Part shown: positions 12,614 to 24,169 of the stretch, piece by piece
Layout: the number at the start of each line of letters is the position of its first letter
Numbering within the stretch: position 1 is the stretch's first letter
Assembly (NCBI RefSeq): GCF_932294415.1
Contig: NC_065536.1
Coordinates: 5,466,974 to 5,530,973 of the forward strand
Reading direction: 5' to 3'
From: Quercus robur
Lineage: Eukaryota; Streptophyta; Magnoliopsida; Fagales; Fagaceae
DNA length: 64,000 nt
Position numbers and translations under genes: made by a program
The notes under the pieces: model-generated
Database searches by the model: none
Told to the model about the DNA's origin: nothing
The model's input: the letters and a program-made list of their open reading frames with translations, nothing else

Positions 12614-13128
12614 GAGCATTCACATCAGCTTGTGTAAATTTTTTTGTTTATTTTAATATAAGAACATACTTGTTTTATTTTACATACTCACTTTTCAAAA
12701 CACCCTACATCAGATTTTCTATTTTACACTTCATTTCTTTTTTTCTTTTTCTTTTTTTGAAAAAGTTTTAACCTATAGCATCCGCTTCTTATGATAGCTC
12801 TTTATCATTAGACCAAAACACCAATTGGTTTTTAGTGTAGGTGGGGATTGAATCTCAAATCTCTTATTCAACCATCAGAGACTTTACCAGTTGAGCTAAC
12901 TGAAACTCACTTACACTACATTTCATTATAATATAAAAAATTTCTTATTATTTTTTAAATTTTTTCTCTTTCTTCACACATAATAATCACCATCCAATCT
13001 CTTCTGTTGTCCTTGAGATACATAAAGAAATAATTAAAAATTAAATGCAAAATGAATTGTATTAGTGCAAAATGAATTGAATAAAATGTGATATTTTTTC
13101 TATTATACAAGCACTGATGCGAGTGCTA
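12614..13128. mobile_element. MITE with TAA target duplication, carrying a nested SINE
   Basis: Terminal inverted repeats are GAGCATTCACATCAG and, read inward from the right, TAGCACTCGCATCAG. The flanking target duplication is taa (12611-12613 and 13129-13131). Copy 1 of the duplicated block (about 4998-5015) lacks the insert. Three-base TWA duplications suit PIF/Harbinger, but the terminal sequence is not a classic Tourist end. Without the nested SINE the element would be about 330 bp. Confidence 0.7.
12738..12910 (-). mobile_element. tRNA-derived SINE nested in the MITE
   Basis: Read on the minus strand, the element begins with a pol III A-box-like TAGCTCAACTGG, followed about 40 bp later by a B-box-like AGATTCAATCC, and ends in an A-rich tail. 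It is flanked by 14-bp near-identical target duplications, ttacacttcatttc (12724-12737) and ttacactacatttc (12911-12924). These features define a SINE driven by an internal tRNA-type promoter and mobilised by LINE machinery. It inserted after the host MITE. Confidence 0.75.
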
Positions 13129-13599
13129 TAATATGACAAAATGAAATTTGAGATAAAGCTCCATTACAAGAAACTTTTGTTTTTGTTATTTTAGCAAGGC
13201 AACTTCGTGATCACATATAGCAACAATTTTGTTAAAATTGTCTTTAATTCCTATCATATTGAAAAATAACTATATATCAAGTATTATAGCCATGAACAAG
13301 ATTCTAGATAACTCAACTAATAAAAAATTGTTGTCATCAAATAAGAGATTTGATACACAAAAAATTAATTGGCATCTTAATTTAATAATAAAGAATAATT
13401 ACCATGAATTTAATTTCTTTCTATTTATTTTGGAGTCTATCAAAATTGATCTATTTAATTCATTACATGACTTTTATAACATAATTTGCCAATGCATCAC
13501 ATGGATTAGTGATTTATTAACCAAATAAATATGATGAGAAGTAAGAACTACACTTTTTCTGGGACCCACCACATATAGACTTTGCTGATATGGCATGAG
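13129..13599. other. Spacer, end of duplicated block then nothing recognised
   Basis: The first about 60 bp continue the duplicated block (matching near 5015-5080). The rest is A/T-rich and non-coding as far as I can see. Confidence 0.4.
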
Positions 13600-13760
13600 A
13601 ATTGGAAAAGTATGTCCACAATATTTTCACAACAAATCCTAGGTGATAGGTTGTTATAGATGGGCAAAAAAGTAATTTAAATAGTAGATTTAAATTAGAA
13701 CCAATAGCAACTTACCACCTATGATTTATTGTGAAAATATTGCGAAAATGCTATAGACGT
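13600..13760. mobile_element. Palindromic MITE
   Basis: The left arm (caatattttcacaacaaatc, then aggtg) pairs with an inverted right arm (cacctatgatttattgtga and aaatattg). The whole about 150-bp stretch therefore folds into an imperfect hairpin. Exact ends and target duplication could not be fixed. Confidence 0.5.
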
Positions 13761-13792
13761 AGAACTCCTAAAAATGTAAATTACAAAACCTG

Positions 13793-13985
13793 GAGAAATT
13801 ATACATTACTCACATCATTTGTCCACCATTCCACTAAAAGACTCCCTCTTGTTGAAAATTGCTGAGTTATTAATCAATTTATGTTTTAAAAAAAATTTTG
13901 ACTCAACAATTTTGAACAGGTGGGAGTTTTTTAGTAGAATGGTGAATCACATCACTTGTCCATCATAAGGACCTTATAATTTCTC
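13793..13985. mobile_element. Mutator-like (MULE) MITE
   Basis: A 193-bp palindromic element has ends GAGAAATTATA and TATAATTTCTC. It is flanked by a perfect 9-bp target duplication, caaaacctg (13784-13792 and 13986-13994). The inner arms also pair (ccaccattccactaaaa against ttttagtagaatggtg). Nine-base duplications are typical of Mutator-like elements. There is no coding capacity. Confidence 0.8.
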
Positions 13986-14358
13986 CAAAACCTGAGAGGT
14001 GTTGAACCTAGATGGGGCATCATTCATGGATCCGAAAGCTTAGGTTGGAAGTTGAAACCTGAAAAGTTAAATTATTTTCCTTTTTTTTTTTTTTTTCCTC
14101 GTACCATTGTTTTCTTACAATCACAGTTTTTTCTCTCACAAAAACTCTTATCTGCATAAGCCATCCGAAATAAAATCTCTTTCTCACTTTCTCAGTATAG
14201 AATATCACATTTCAAATCTCATACAAATCCGCTTGTTTTTTGGGTTTTAATCTTAATAGTTACCAGGCATCTCTCTCTTATTGGTTGTTTAGAAAAATGA
14301 AGTGAGAAAAAGAAAATATGAACTAGGAAATGATTTTTGTTTCTGTTTATTCTCTATG

Positions 14359-15291
14359 TGTTAGAGATATATTAGCCCATTAGCATAAGCCCAAACCTAA
14401 TTCTACTTTGTGTGCAAGCCAAGTCTCCTACTTGTACTAGAAGTTTATTAGTCCAGGGTTTAGTCTATTATATATACACATGTTATGATTCATTGTAACA
14501 CAGGATTGGTACGACATTCTAATATATTATTGATGTAGCCCTTTAGGGTTTCCTCTGTGGATATAGGCCGTTAGGCTGAACCACGTAACTCTTGTATGTT
14601 ATTGTATTCTATACTTTATGCTTTTGCTTTCGCATCCATACTAGTATATTCAACATGGTGTATCAATGCTAATATTTAACATGGTATCAAAGCCACCTTC
14701 CTGTGGCCATGATTTTCTGTCCTTACGATATATTTAAGAGCAATATTTGTCTTCCTCAGTGTTTTTTTTCGCTACGTTTATCTTCTTTGGCTTCCTACTA
14801 CTGCCGTCAAATCTCTCCGGTATAGTCAAGCCACCGTTAGAAGTCGCATCAACACTACAAGACCATTGCCTTCCTCAAACCATCGTCACAGAGCCAAACT
14901 TCATTCAAGGGATCTTTTCAACCTTATCAAATCTCAAGATTTCATCAAGTTTCGATCTTGAGTTTAAGAAGGGGTGTTAGAGATATATTAGCCCATTAGC
15001 ATAAGTCCAAGCCTAATTCTACTTTGTGTGCAAGCCAAGTCTCCTACTTGTACTAGAAGTTTATTAGTCTAGGGTTTAGTCTATTATATATACACATGTT
15101 ACGATTCATTGTAATACAGGATTGGTACTACATTCTAATATATTATTGATGTAGCCCTTTGGGGTTTCCTATGTGGATGTAGGCCGTTAGGCTGAACCAC
15201 GTAACTCTCGTATGTTACTGTGTTCTATACTTTTTGCTTCCGCATCCATACTAGTATATTCAACATGGTGTATCAATACTAATATTTAACA
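14359..15291 (+). mobile_element. TRIM-like miniature LTR element
   Basis: The two LTRs, 14359-14681 and 14975-15291, both begin TGTTAGAGA and end TTTAACA. They differ at roughly 5% of sites by eye. A target duplication, ctatg, flanks the element (14354-14358 and 15292-15296). Directly after the left LTR, tggtatcaaagcc (14682-14694) matches an initiator-methionine tRNA primer site with one change. A purine tract (aagaagggg) precedes the right LTR. The 293-bp interior has no gag or pol. Structurally it looks whole. It could be a true TRIM or an internally shortened Ty1/copia element, whose interior ends look alike. Confidence 0.85.
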
Positions 15292-15389
15292 CTATGAAAT
15301 GAAACCAAATCAAACTGAACTTAGCAATACTGTTTTAGCATAATTTTTTTTTTCTTTTTTTCTGTTTGTCTGTGTCAGAAAAGAGTACT

Positions 15390-15516
15390 GGGTTTTCATT
15401 AAAATTTTTAGTTAGTTCTATCAAAGTTAATCACTTTATGTGGGTTATGAGTATGAGTTATTTAATCAAATGGGGTGTTTCATTTTTTTTGTAATTTTGA
15501 GGATTTCATTGTACCT
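15390..15516 (+). repeat. Left part of a locus split by the LARD-like element
   Basis: Matches about 23465-23600 ('gttctatcaaagttaatcac' type, 'atttaatcaaatggggt', 'tcattgtac'). After the large LTR element, the sequence at 23291 onward continues the same locus. The two flanks and 23460-23730 are therefore tandem copies of one sequence. Confidence 0.65.
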
Positions 15517-16742
15517 TGTGAGAGTGCCTTTTTCTTTAACACACAGGCCCAAGGATCTTGGGCCAAATAGTTGTATTTTGGTGGACTGAGCTTGGTTCAC
15601 CGCAGCTAAAGGGGCTGTTTAAGAACCAAGTGGTGCACAAGGCAAGCTTCCTACAATACACATAAACTAGCAAACGAGAATATTTGTATTGAATAACAAT
15701 GAAAACATGCAAAAGGAATGCAAAGTAATTAGGAAATACACAAAACAATTGTTAGGGATCCTCAAATTAATAAGAAATACTTCATTAGTTTTTCTTAATT
15801 GTGGATTACAAATGTGCTCACTAAGACGTGATACAAGGTTCAAATAAGCTCAAAAATTACAGACTTTGATGGCTATCCAAGCCTCTAAGACTTGCAAAGT
15901 TTAAATAATTTTGAATCCAAGTATGTGCTATAGTGGTTGTTTCTGGGATACCGAGAGACGTTCCTCTGTTTTTCTTAAATTTTACGGAGTTCTAATGATT
16001 CTGTTATGATATTCTTCCTACTAAAAATCGATCCCCTCAACAAGGGTTTTCTCTTCCTTTTATAGTGTGTTTTCTAGGGCTCCGAGGTACTAGTGATTTC
16101 TCTCTTTTGCCCTTCAGAGCTCGTGCTGTGACAGTTGCCCAGGGGCTGGTCTCTTCCCTTTTTTCTCATAATTTCCTCCTTTTGGTACAACCAAGCTGAA
16201 AGTCTCTAGCTGGCTTTACATTCCAAGATCCCCTCAGGCTGCTGATCTTAGCTATTTGGTCTTCTTCACCTTTTTAGCTTTTTGGCTGCCCTTCATTCTT
16301 GTCATTATTCCCAAATAGTTGGAATCTTTTACTGCTGGGTTGAAAGTTCCCTTCCAGTTGCTTCTACTTATGGTTTTCTCATTCTTGGTTCCTTGTGATA
16401 CAGCTCCTTTGTTCATGAATGTTTGCTTTATACTTTCTGATTCTTTGCTGCACCACTGGGTATTTGAGAAGGACATATCTGTTCTTCATTTTTTGTATTT
16501 CGTGGTACCTCTCTTGAGCTGTCTCAATCCCACATTAGCTGTGCTGCACGTCTCGAAGATCCCGGGCCTCTGGCAGCCTTTGGCCTAGTTCTTTTACTGG
16601 ATTTTGTTGGATTTTTTAATGGTCTTTTTGCTGGAAATCTGAACATAAATAGGGCTTTAATGTTGATTTTTCTTGCTGCTTGAATTGAGCCTTCTTTACT
16701 TTTCATGGAATGGGCTTTCTTGTGAAATTTTGGCCTTCAACA
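15517..16742 (-). repeat. LARD-like element, 3' LTR (left)
   Basis: On the plus strand it begins TGTGAGAGTGCC and ends GGCCTTCAACA. It matches 22060-23285 over the full length with no net length difference. Termini follow the TG...CA rule. Confidence 0.9.
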
Positions 16743-16756
16743 TTAGCCCCCCGAGC
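16743..16756 (-). other. Polypurine tract of the LARD-like element
   Basis: Read on the minus strand, the sequence ending GGGGGGCTAA abuts the start of the 3' LTR (TGTTGAAGGCC). This is the expected position of the plus-strand primer and fixes the element's orientation. Confidence 0.7.
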
Positions 16757-18189
16757 TCGTGGGTTACCTGTAGCCCACGCGCGAGAAAATAAATTGTTTT
16801 TGGACACTTTCCTGGTTTGTAGAACCAATGTGTAAATCAAATAATTCTTGAGGGAAACTCCAAAGGAATTGCTACACTTTCTTCATGGGATGAACTAACA
16901 TATTGCGAAAGATTAGAATTCACCTTCATGTTAGTATTAAGCTGTAGATTGGTATTCAATGAATAACTTTGTCAAACTGACAATAATATATGCAGATATA
17001 TGTGTATAACCAAATTATATTGGTATCGCATTTGATGCTAAGAGTATATTTCTAGCACTAATGTTTTTGCTAGCAATTCTAGGATATGCTTTTTTGAAAG
17101 TAGCATACAAAAATCATGTTGAATGCATATTAAATCTTAATATAAGATAGCATAGCTTTGTCAACAAGATTTTGTTTGCTTTACAAAATAGGTCGAATGA
17201 GGGGAGCCCCCATGAACTTTGCCAAAGATATTCTATGCATTGTAGTACATGCCTGCTATGGCTAAGGTGAATAACACCAAGATGTTTACCCCATGAGATT
17301 TTTAGTCCATGAATGGTGACTTAATGGGACCATGATATCATAAATCATTGAATCATAAAAACATGCTGATTTAGAGTCTAATCAAGGTTAGCTATTCTTC
17401 TCAAAATGTATTAAGAGATAGAAGCTTCCCTGAGGATATGACTTAGAAGGCTTAAGAACATCTCCAAGCCTTGCTTTAGCTAAAGACCTTGCTCTTCTGG
17501 TGGATGCTCTTGATCTTTGCCTCATTCTTTTTCCAGATTGTGAGAGATTGTATAATATTGCAGATTGCAGCAAATTATTCACATACCATGCCACCGATTA
17601 TATTGTTGTTGAATTGCTATATATCATATAGTTCATGAGCCAAAGAAAATAACAGTGGTTGAACTTATGTATAGTAAAGTTTGCATTAGACTTCTCAAAT
17701 TTTATCAAGTGAAGGATATATCTAAAGAAAATTTTTAATCTTATTTTAGCCCCCAGTGTAAGCACTGGAAAAGCCAATTGCCAAATAAGATATAGCAATA
17801 AAAATTACTTCATGTATATGAAACCATGTGAGGATTTCAACCACACAAGAATTCCAAATTTGATTTTTGATACTTGGTCAAGTAAGAAGACCAAAATATT
17901 AGAATTTTCGTTTTAATCTACATGAATAAAATATTAGTGCATGGGTGATACCTCTTGCACAACATTTTGCAGTGTTTTGATATATTCAAACATGGTATTA
18001 ATGAGTGGGCTTACCGAAAGGGTACCTTTCTTTTGTTGAGTCGAAGAACCTCCAAGCCTTTGGTGAGTTTGCACCTTGTAGGAGGAGGGAAATGTCGCTA
18101 GCTGGTTTGCAATGTCATTGACTAATCTCTTTGTATAGAGACTTGCAAAAGTATCCATGCTTGTGCGGCTTCGAGTGATGTACTCTTAG

Positions 18190-18245
<56 letters not shown>
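18190..18245. repeat. Long poly(T) run
   Basis: About 55 uninterrupted T residues inside the LARD-like element. Its exact length is likely unreliable in any assembly. It could be the tail of a degenerate poly(A)-bearing insert on the minus strand, but no element body is recognisable. Confidence 0.8.
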
Positions 18246-18247
<2 letters not shown>

Positions 18248-18629
18248 TTACGCCTTCCTTGCTTCCTTAGGCTCCCTTGAACCAATTCCTTTCAAGGAGG
18301 TCAATCTTGTGTACTTTACACACCCACTTTTGAGTTTTTATACCCACTCGAGGCTCTTTCTCTTTGTACCCCTCGTTGGGCCTTACTTTACAATTTGCAT
18401 CCTGTGCTAGGATGTGCTACGGCTTGTACCTATTGCTGGTATGTGCTTCAGTTTGTACCCATTGCTGGTACGTGCTACAAGTTGTAGCCATGAATGGGAT
18501 ATGCTTACAATCTGCACTTTTACCTATTACTAGTACGTGCTATAGCTTGTACCCATAAACTTTTGCTTTTGACCATTTTCTTGGTCGTACTTAGAAACTT
18601 TTGCTCTTGGCCAATTTCTAGGCCATGTA

Positions 18630-19115
18630 TTTAGAAAAATTGTTTTAGGCCAAGTCTTGGGCCAGGTACATGGAAAGTTTGCTCTTCCTAAGTCCTAGGC
18701 CATGTCACTTGGAAAAATCTGTTTTGGTCAAGTCCTGGGCCACGTACATGGAAAGTTTGCCTTTTCCCAAGTCCTGGGCCATGCCACTTGGAAAAAATTC
18801 TGTTTTGCTCAAGTCCTCGACTAGGTACATGGAAAATTTGCCTTTTCCCAAGTCCTGGGCCATGCCACTTGGAAAAAATTCTGTTTTGCTCAAGTCCTCG
18901 GCTAGGTACATGGAAAATTTGCCTTTTCTCAAGTCCTGGGCCATGCCACTTGGAAGATTTCTATTATGATCAAGTCCTGGGCTAGGTACATGGAAAATTT
19001 TCCCTTTCCTAAGTCCTAGGCCATGCCACTTGAAAAATTTCTTTTTTATCAAGTCCTAGGCTAGGTACATGGAAAATTTGCCCTTTCCCAAGTCCTAGGC
19101 CATGCCACTTGGAAA
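18630..19115. repeat. About 81-bp tandem repeat inside the LARD-like element
   Basis: About six imperfect copies of a roughly 81-bp unit are seen, each with 'aagtcctgggccatgccac' and, about 40 bp later, a 'ctaggtacatggaaa' half. Spacing between successive 'gggccatgccacttgg' motifs is 81 bp where measured. Open frames here on both strands only reflect the repeat. Confidence 0.8.
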
Positions 19116-21029
19116 ATTTGTTCATGACCATTGAATTTTTCAATCTTAAGAAAAATTTCCTTCGTAGCCCCTCATTCTCAAGTGGGCTCATTGAACTGAT
19201 TTCTTTTCTTTTCTTTAAAGGGTTGAGGATTTGTTTTCTTCTCTGAGGATCTTCTAAAATATCCTTTCTTGGCTGTGAACGAATTCTTTATGGAAATAAT
19301 CTTCTTTTATGAGTCATCTAAGGTTGCTCTCACTGGTGAACTGGTGGCCAGGAGCTCCACCGAAATGATTTTGTCATGGTGTTTTCTTCAAGTGGGGGAT
19401 CTTGGAAGAGGATGGTTTCCTCTATGCATGCTCGTTGAAGGCTGTCTTCGAAAACTCATAGTCTGTTTCTTTATAAGGATCTCTATCGCTACTACTTTTT
19501 TAGAGATCTTCTCACTTAATAAGTACTTCTCTTCTTCAGGGAACTGGGCCAGTGAGTTTGTTACAGCTTAGCTCTTGATAGCTCTGGGGATCCTTCAGAC
19601 CTGTGTTGTATTGAGAAATTAATATTAACCACTGGGCTATTCTTCAAGATCGTAAGGGCTGATTGAGGAGGGCTTTTATTTGATGAGAGCTTGTCACCAA
19701 TAGGATTTGGTGGGATGAAAAGAAATGATTCAGTTGTTGAAATGCATGACTGCCATACATGCCCTTTCTATGTTGGGATACCTCATTTCGGTGTCCTTCA
19801 ATGCTTTGTATGCTTGGGATCAATATCTCAGGTACAACAATAGTGATTTTGCCATGGACTAGTACCCATATGGTAGGCAAATGACTCATGATCTGTTGAA
19901 GCTTTATGAAAGACATTTGGTTGCTCAACTCCCCATATGAAAACATTCCCCTTTTTCAACAGTTTGGATAGTCCACTAGTGACCAAGGCTGGTCTTGGTG
20001 TGAACTTTATAATGTAAGAAACTTTTTTGAAGAAGCTCTTGAGTTTCCTGACCGTAATATGCCTCTTCATGGTTGATATTGTTGTTGCCTTAGCTGGATC
20101 TATGAGGAGATTGATGTTTAGGCAAAGGAAATTTATCTTTTGGACGTGCCTTATTTAATTTGAAAGAGTTCACGCCAATAAATCTTCATATTTTTTCAAT
20201 AGCTCCACCAATTGCCTTTTTTTTTTTTTTTTTTTTTTGTACTGATAACTGACTGCTGATTAGGATAGGCCCTAGGTTCCTTGGGTCAGCCCCCAAGTTC
20301 ACCTCTTCTAGTTTTTTCTTTGGTAGGATTTATGCCTTCCTTTCCATATCCATAAGTTTCTCCGAGACCTTCATAAGCAGTATATTAGGCTTCCTCCTTC
20401 TGTCTTTTTCTGTCCAGGGGATCCCTCAAACCATGGGTATTGCTTCCTTCTTCTGGGATGGGAGCCCCCTGGGATCCTAGAGATGGGAGCCTCCTGGGAT
20501 CCTAACAATAGGATATTCTTCAGCTGGAGCTGATTCGCCATAAAATATATTTTTCACAAAGTTTACTTTGTGCTGGATGAAAGGACTAAGATTGGCAGTG
20601 ACTTTTGTGGGCTTCCCATTCAATCCCTCTTTCACATGCTAGTGGTACATTGAGAGGATCAGGCAATACTTGTGATGTTGTGGTTGGCCTTTAGAGCTAG
20701 TTGTAGGTGTTCTCCAGTGGCCTCTGTATCTCCTCCAAATTCTGTTATTTCCATGGGTGAGCCCAGTTATTGAGCTGCAAAAAATGATAGATGCATTGTA
20801 TAGTTGTTGAACTTTCAATAATGTTGATTTTGCTGCTGACTTGCAATATAGTGTTTCTTTTGATTTTTCTTCAAAATATATTCAAGGTCCACCGCACAAT
20901 AGGCTTTAGCCCCCAAGACATGAGGCGGTTGTTGAATCATGCTTGATCCACCTTCTCTTGATGCTATTATGGAACTTTTATCCATTTTCCGGATGCCTCC
21001 ATTTTTTTTAACCATTTTACTTTGCTGGA

Positions 21030-21480
21030 TCTGTGGAAATACTTCGTCTTTACTGGAACCAACGATCTTTTAGGCTTTGCTGGAATTGAGGGTGTACTCA
21101 GCCTTGCTGGAGTCAAGGATCTCCCATGCTTTACTTTCCTGGAGTCAAGGATCTCCTAGATTTTGCTGGAATTAATGATGTACTCAGCCTTGCTGGAATA
21201 AAGGATCTCCTCAGCTTTGTTGGGATCAAGGATCTCCCAGGCTTTACTTTCCTGGAGTCAAGGATCTCCTAGACTTTGCTGGAATTAACGATGTACTCAA
21301 TCTTGCTGGAATAAAGGATCTCCTCAGTTTTGTTGGGATCAAGGATCTCCTAGGCTTTGCTGGGATCAAGGATCTCCAAGGCTTTGCTGGGATCATGAAA
21401 CTACTCCATTTTGCTAAATCCATGGGTGGAGCCAAGAAACTTGTCCATTTTGTTAACCTGCACCATATGATATTATTATC
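21030..21480. repeat. Short tandem repeat field inside the LARD-like element
   Basis: Many imperfect copies of a roughly 27-30-bp unit built on 'aaggatctcctaggctttg' and 'ctgggatcaa'. Larger composite units also repeat (compare about 21110-21180 with 21230-21300). Confidence 0.75.
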
Positions 21481-22038
21481 AAGTTGCTGCAAAATTATTT
21501 AGCCCCACAACGTGAGGCGATTGCTTTGCTATGTAATTTACATTTCATCAAGCCTCTTTGATTCGCTTACTTCTCTTTTTTTTTTTTTTTTTTTCTTTTA
21601 TAAAAGAAATGAAACAATATTATGAATTTTTTTTTTAAAAGAAAAATAAATCAGCCCCCAAGCGTGAGGCAATTGCTTTACTATGTAGCTCATACAATCT
21701 TCATTTCATCAATATATTTTATTTGTTCACTTCTCCATTTTTCTTTAAAGCAATGAGACAATATTATGATTGTTTAAATAATACTACATGACCCCCTGTT
21801 TTTTTTTTAAAAAAGCAGGGCAATGATCCATTATGTTCAAATTGTAAAGTAGAGAAAATAATGACGCCTAAAACTTATCTTGTGTTGGGAGGTTCCCCAA
21901 AATTCCATATAGAGTCTCTTGGTGGGATGTTCTTTGGAAGAACCCGCACTTTAAAAAGAACTTTCCTTCCTTTTGGTGTTTCCTAGCTTTGGAGCCATGC
22001 TTGCGAAGGGACTGCTTTTTCCCTTTCCTTTTTCCTAG

Positions 22039-22056
22039 TCCCCAGCGGAGTCGCCA
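22039..22056 (-). other. Primer binding site of the LARD-like element
   Basis: On the plus strand it reads tccccagcggagtcgcca, the form of a tRNA 3' end with the CCA tail. On the minus strand the complement lies three bases after the 5' LTR. This primer site is, from memory, typical of TAT/Ogre-type Ty3 elements (arginine tRNA). The lineage is an inference. Confidence 0.75.
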
Positions 22057-22059
22057 AAA

Positions 22060-23285
22060 TGTGAGTGTGCCTTTTTCTTTAGCACACAAGCCCAAGGATC
22101 TTGGGCCAAATAGTTGTATTTTGGTGGACTGGGCTTGGTTCACCGCAGCTAAAGGGGCTGTTTAAGAACCAAGTGGTGCACAAGGCAAGCTTCCTCCAAT
22201 ACACATAAACTAGCAAACAAGAATATTTGTATTGAATAACAATGAAAACATGCAAAAGGAATGCAAAGTAATTAGGAAATACACAAAACAATTGTTAGGG
22301 ATCCTAAAATTAATAAGAAATACTTCATTAGTTTTTCTTAATTGTGGATTACAAATGTGCTCACTAAGACGTGATACAAGGTTCAAATAAGCTCAAAAAT
22401 TACAGACTTTGATGGCTATCCAAGCCTCTAAGACTTGCAAAGTTTGAATCATTTTGAATCCAAGTATGTGCTATAGTGGCTATTTCTGGGATATCGGGAG
22501 ACGTTCCTCTGTTTTTCTTAAATTTTACAGAGTTCTAATGGCTCTGTTATGATATTCTTCCTACTGAAAATCGATCCCCTCAACATGGGTTTTCTCTTCC
22601 TTTTATAGTGTGTTTTCTAGGGCTTCAAGGTACTAGTGATTTCTCTTTTTTGCCCTTCAGAGCTCGTGCTGTGACAATTGCCCAGGGGCTGGTCTCTTCC
22701 CTTTTTTCTCATAATTTCCTCCTTTTGGTACAACCAAGCTGAAAGTCTCTAGCTGGCTTTACATTCCAATATCCCCTCAGGTTGCTGATCTTAGCTATTT
22801 GGTCTTCTTCACCTTTTTAGCTTTTTGGCTGTCCTCCATTCTTGTCATTATTCCCAAATAGTTTGAATCTTTTACTGCTGGGTTGAAAGTTCCCTTCCAG
22901 TCGCTTCTACTTATGGTTTTCTTATTCTTGGTTCCTTGTGATACAGCTCCTTTGTTCATGAATGTTTGCTTTATACTTTCTGATTCTTTGCTGCACCACT
23001 GGGTACTTGAGAAGGACATATCTGTTCTTCATTTTTTGTATTTCGTGGTACCTCTCTTGAGCTGTCTCAATCCCACATTAGCTATGCTGCACGTCCCGAG
23101 GATCCTGGGCCTCTGGCAGCCTCCGGCCCAGTTCTTTCACTGGATTTTGCTGGATTTTTTAATGGTCTTTTTGCTGGAAATTTGAACATAAATAGGGCCT
23201 TAATGTTGATTTTTCTTGCTGCTTGAATTGGGCCTTCTTTACTTTTCATGGAATGGGCTTTCTTGTGAAATTTTGGCCTTCAACA
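22060..23285 (-). repeat. LARD-like element, 5' LTR (right)
   Basis: Begins TGTGAGTGTGCC and ends GGCCTTCAACA on the plus strand, and is followed by the target duplication tacct. It pairs with 15517-16742. Confidence 0.9.
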
Positions 23286-23290
23286 TACCT

Positions 23291-24166
23291 AAAAAAATTA
23301 AGCATTCTGTGACTAGGATTGATTTGAAAATGTTGATGATAATGGCTTGGTATGTTTTTGGGGATAAAGTTTTAAATTTTCGATAATAATATTCCTTTAT
23401 TTTATTTTTTGTGATTACAGATTGCTTGCTTGGGATTTTTAAGTACAGGGTACGTGGTCTTCTTTTTTTAAATTTTAGCTAGTTCTATTAAAGTTGATCA
23501 CTTTGTATGGCAATTGTATGCAGGTTAATGAGTTTGATTTATTTGATCAAATGGGGTATTTTATTTTGTTGTAATTTTGAGTTTTCATTGTACATAAGAA
23601 GATTAAGGCATTGATTACTTCCACTTTTGGATGATTCTGAGTCACATTATGTGACTAAGATTGGTTTGAAACTGTTGCCGATAAAAGGTTGGTATGTTAT
23701 TGGGATAAAGTTTAAAATTTCATTGATGGTATTTTCCCTCCCTGAAATTGAGTCCATTTTTTGAGGCTATTGCTATTGGAATAAGCATTAAGTTATGTTT
23801 TTATATTAAGGTATATTTTTATACTTTTTTGGTATCATTTTGTTATTTATCGTTGGAGCATTTTTTGTTAAGGTAGAAGTGGAAATGTGGAATTAATTTA
23901 TCATTGTGTATGAAATTTGTGAGGACTTTCTTAGTGACTTCTCCACTATAGAGTTATGTACATTTTTTGTAGGTACCCTTTGTTTGCCTTTTATTATGGT
24001 TTTTCTTGGGTTTGAAAGGTGGTTTGGTCCGGTAACAGACACATTGTTAATTGGCTTATAGTATGCATCTTAGAGTTTGATTGGCTTCATATTTTGGATG
24101 ATGTAAGTCACATTGTTGGGCTCTTCTACTTTAATGAAGATTTGTAAATTTTTTTGGGGAGAATAC
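23291..24166. repeat. Locally duplicated non-coding sequence
   Basis: About 23310-23440 and 23610-23730 are diverged copies of one unit ('gtgactaggattgatttgaaa' and 'gtgactaagattggtttgaaa', each followed by 'ggtatgtt' and 'gggataaagttt'). The upstream part (23465-23600) matches 15390-15516. No coding sequence is recognised. Confidence 0.65.
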
Positions 24167-24169
24167 TAA

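Larger units (their letters stand above)
15517..23285 (-). mobile_element. LARD-like LTR retrotransposon, structurally complete
   Basis: A 7,769-bp element is bounded by two 1,226-bp LTRs in direct orientation and a perfect 5-bp target duplication, tacct (15512-15516 and 23286-23290). The primer binding site lies beside the right LTR and the purine tract beside the left LTR, so the element reads on the minus strand. The 5.3-kb interior has no recognisable gag, protease, integrase or reverse transcriptase, but it has two tandem-repeat fields. This is the make-up of a large retrotransposon derivative that must borrow proteins from a relative. The LTRs differ at about 3-4% of positions by eye, mostly transitions. 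That points to a moderately young insertion, perhaps a few million years given slow rates in trees. Confidence 0.9.

Noticed and set aside
14747-14980. 77-codon frame inside the TRIM-like element
   Set aside because: It ends at the LTR border and shows no gag-like features; probably chance in a short interior.
18670-19191. Repetitive open frames on both strands inside the LARD-like element
   Set aside because: They follow the 81-bp tandem unit on both strands, so openness is a by-product of the repeat.
22039-22056. A tRNA gene remnant at the 'cagcggagtcgcca' sequence
   Set aside because: Only the 18-base 3' end is present, and it sits exactly beside an LTR, so it is a primer binding site.
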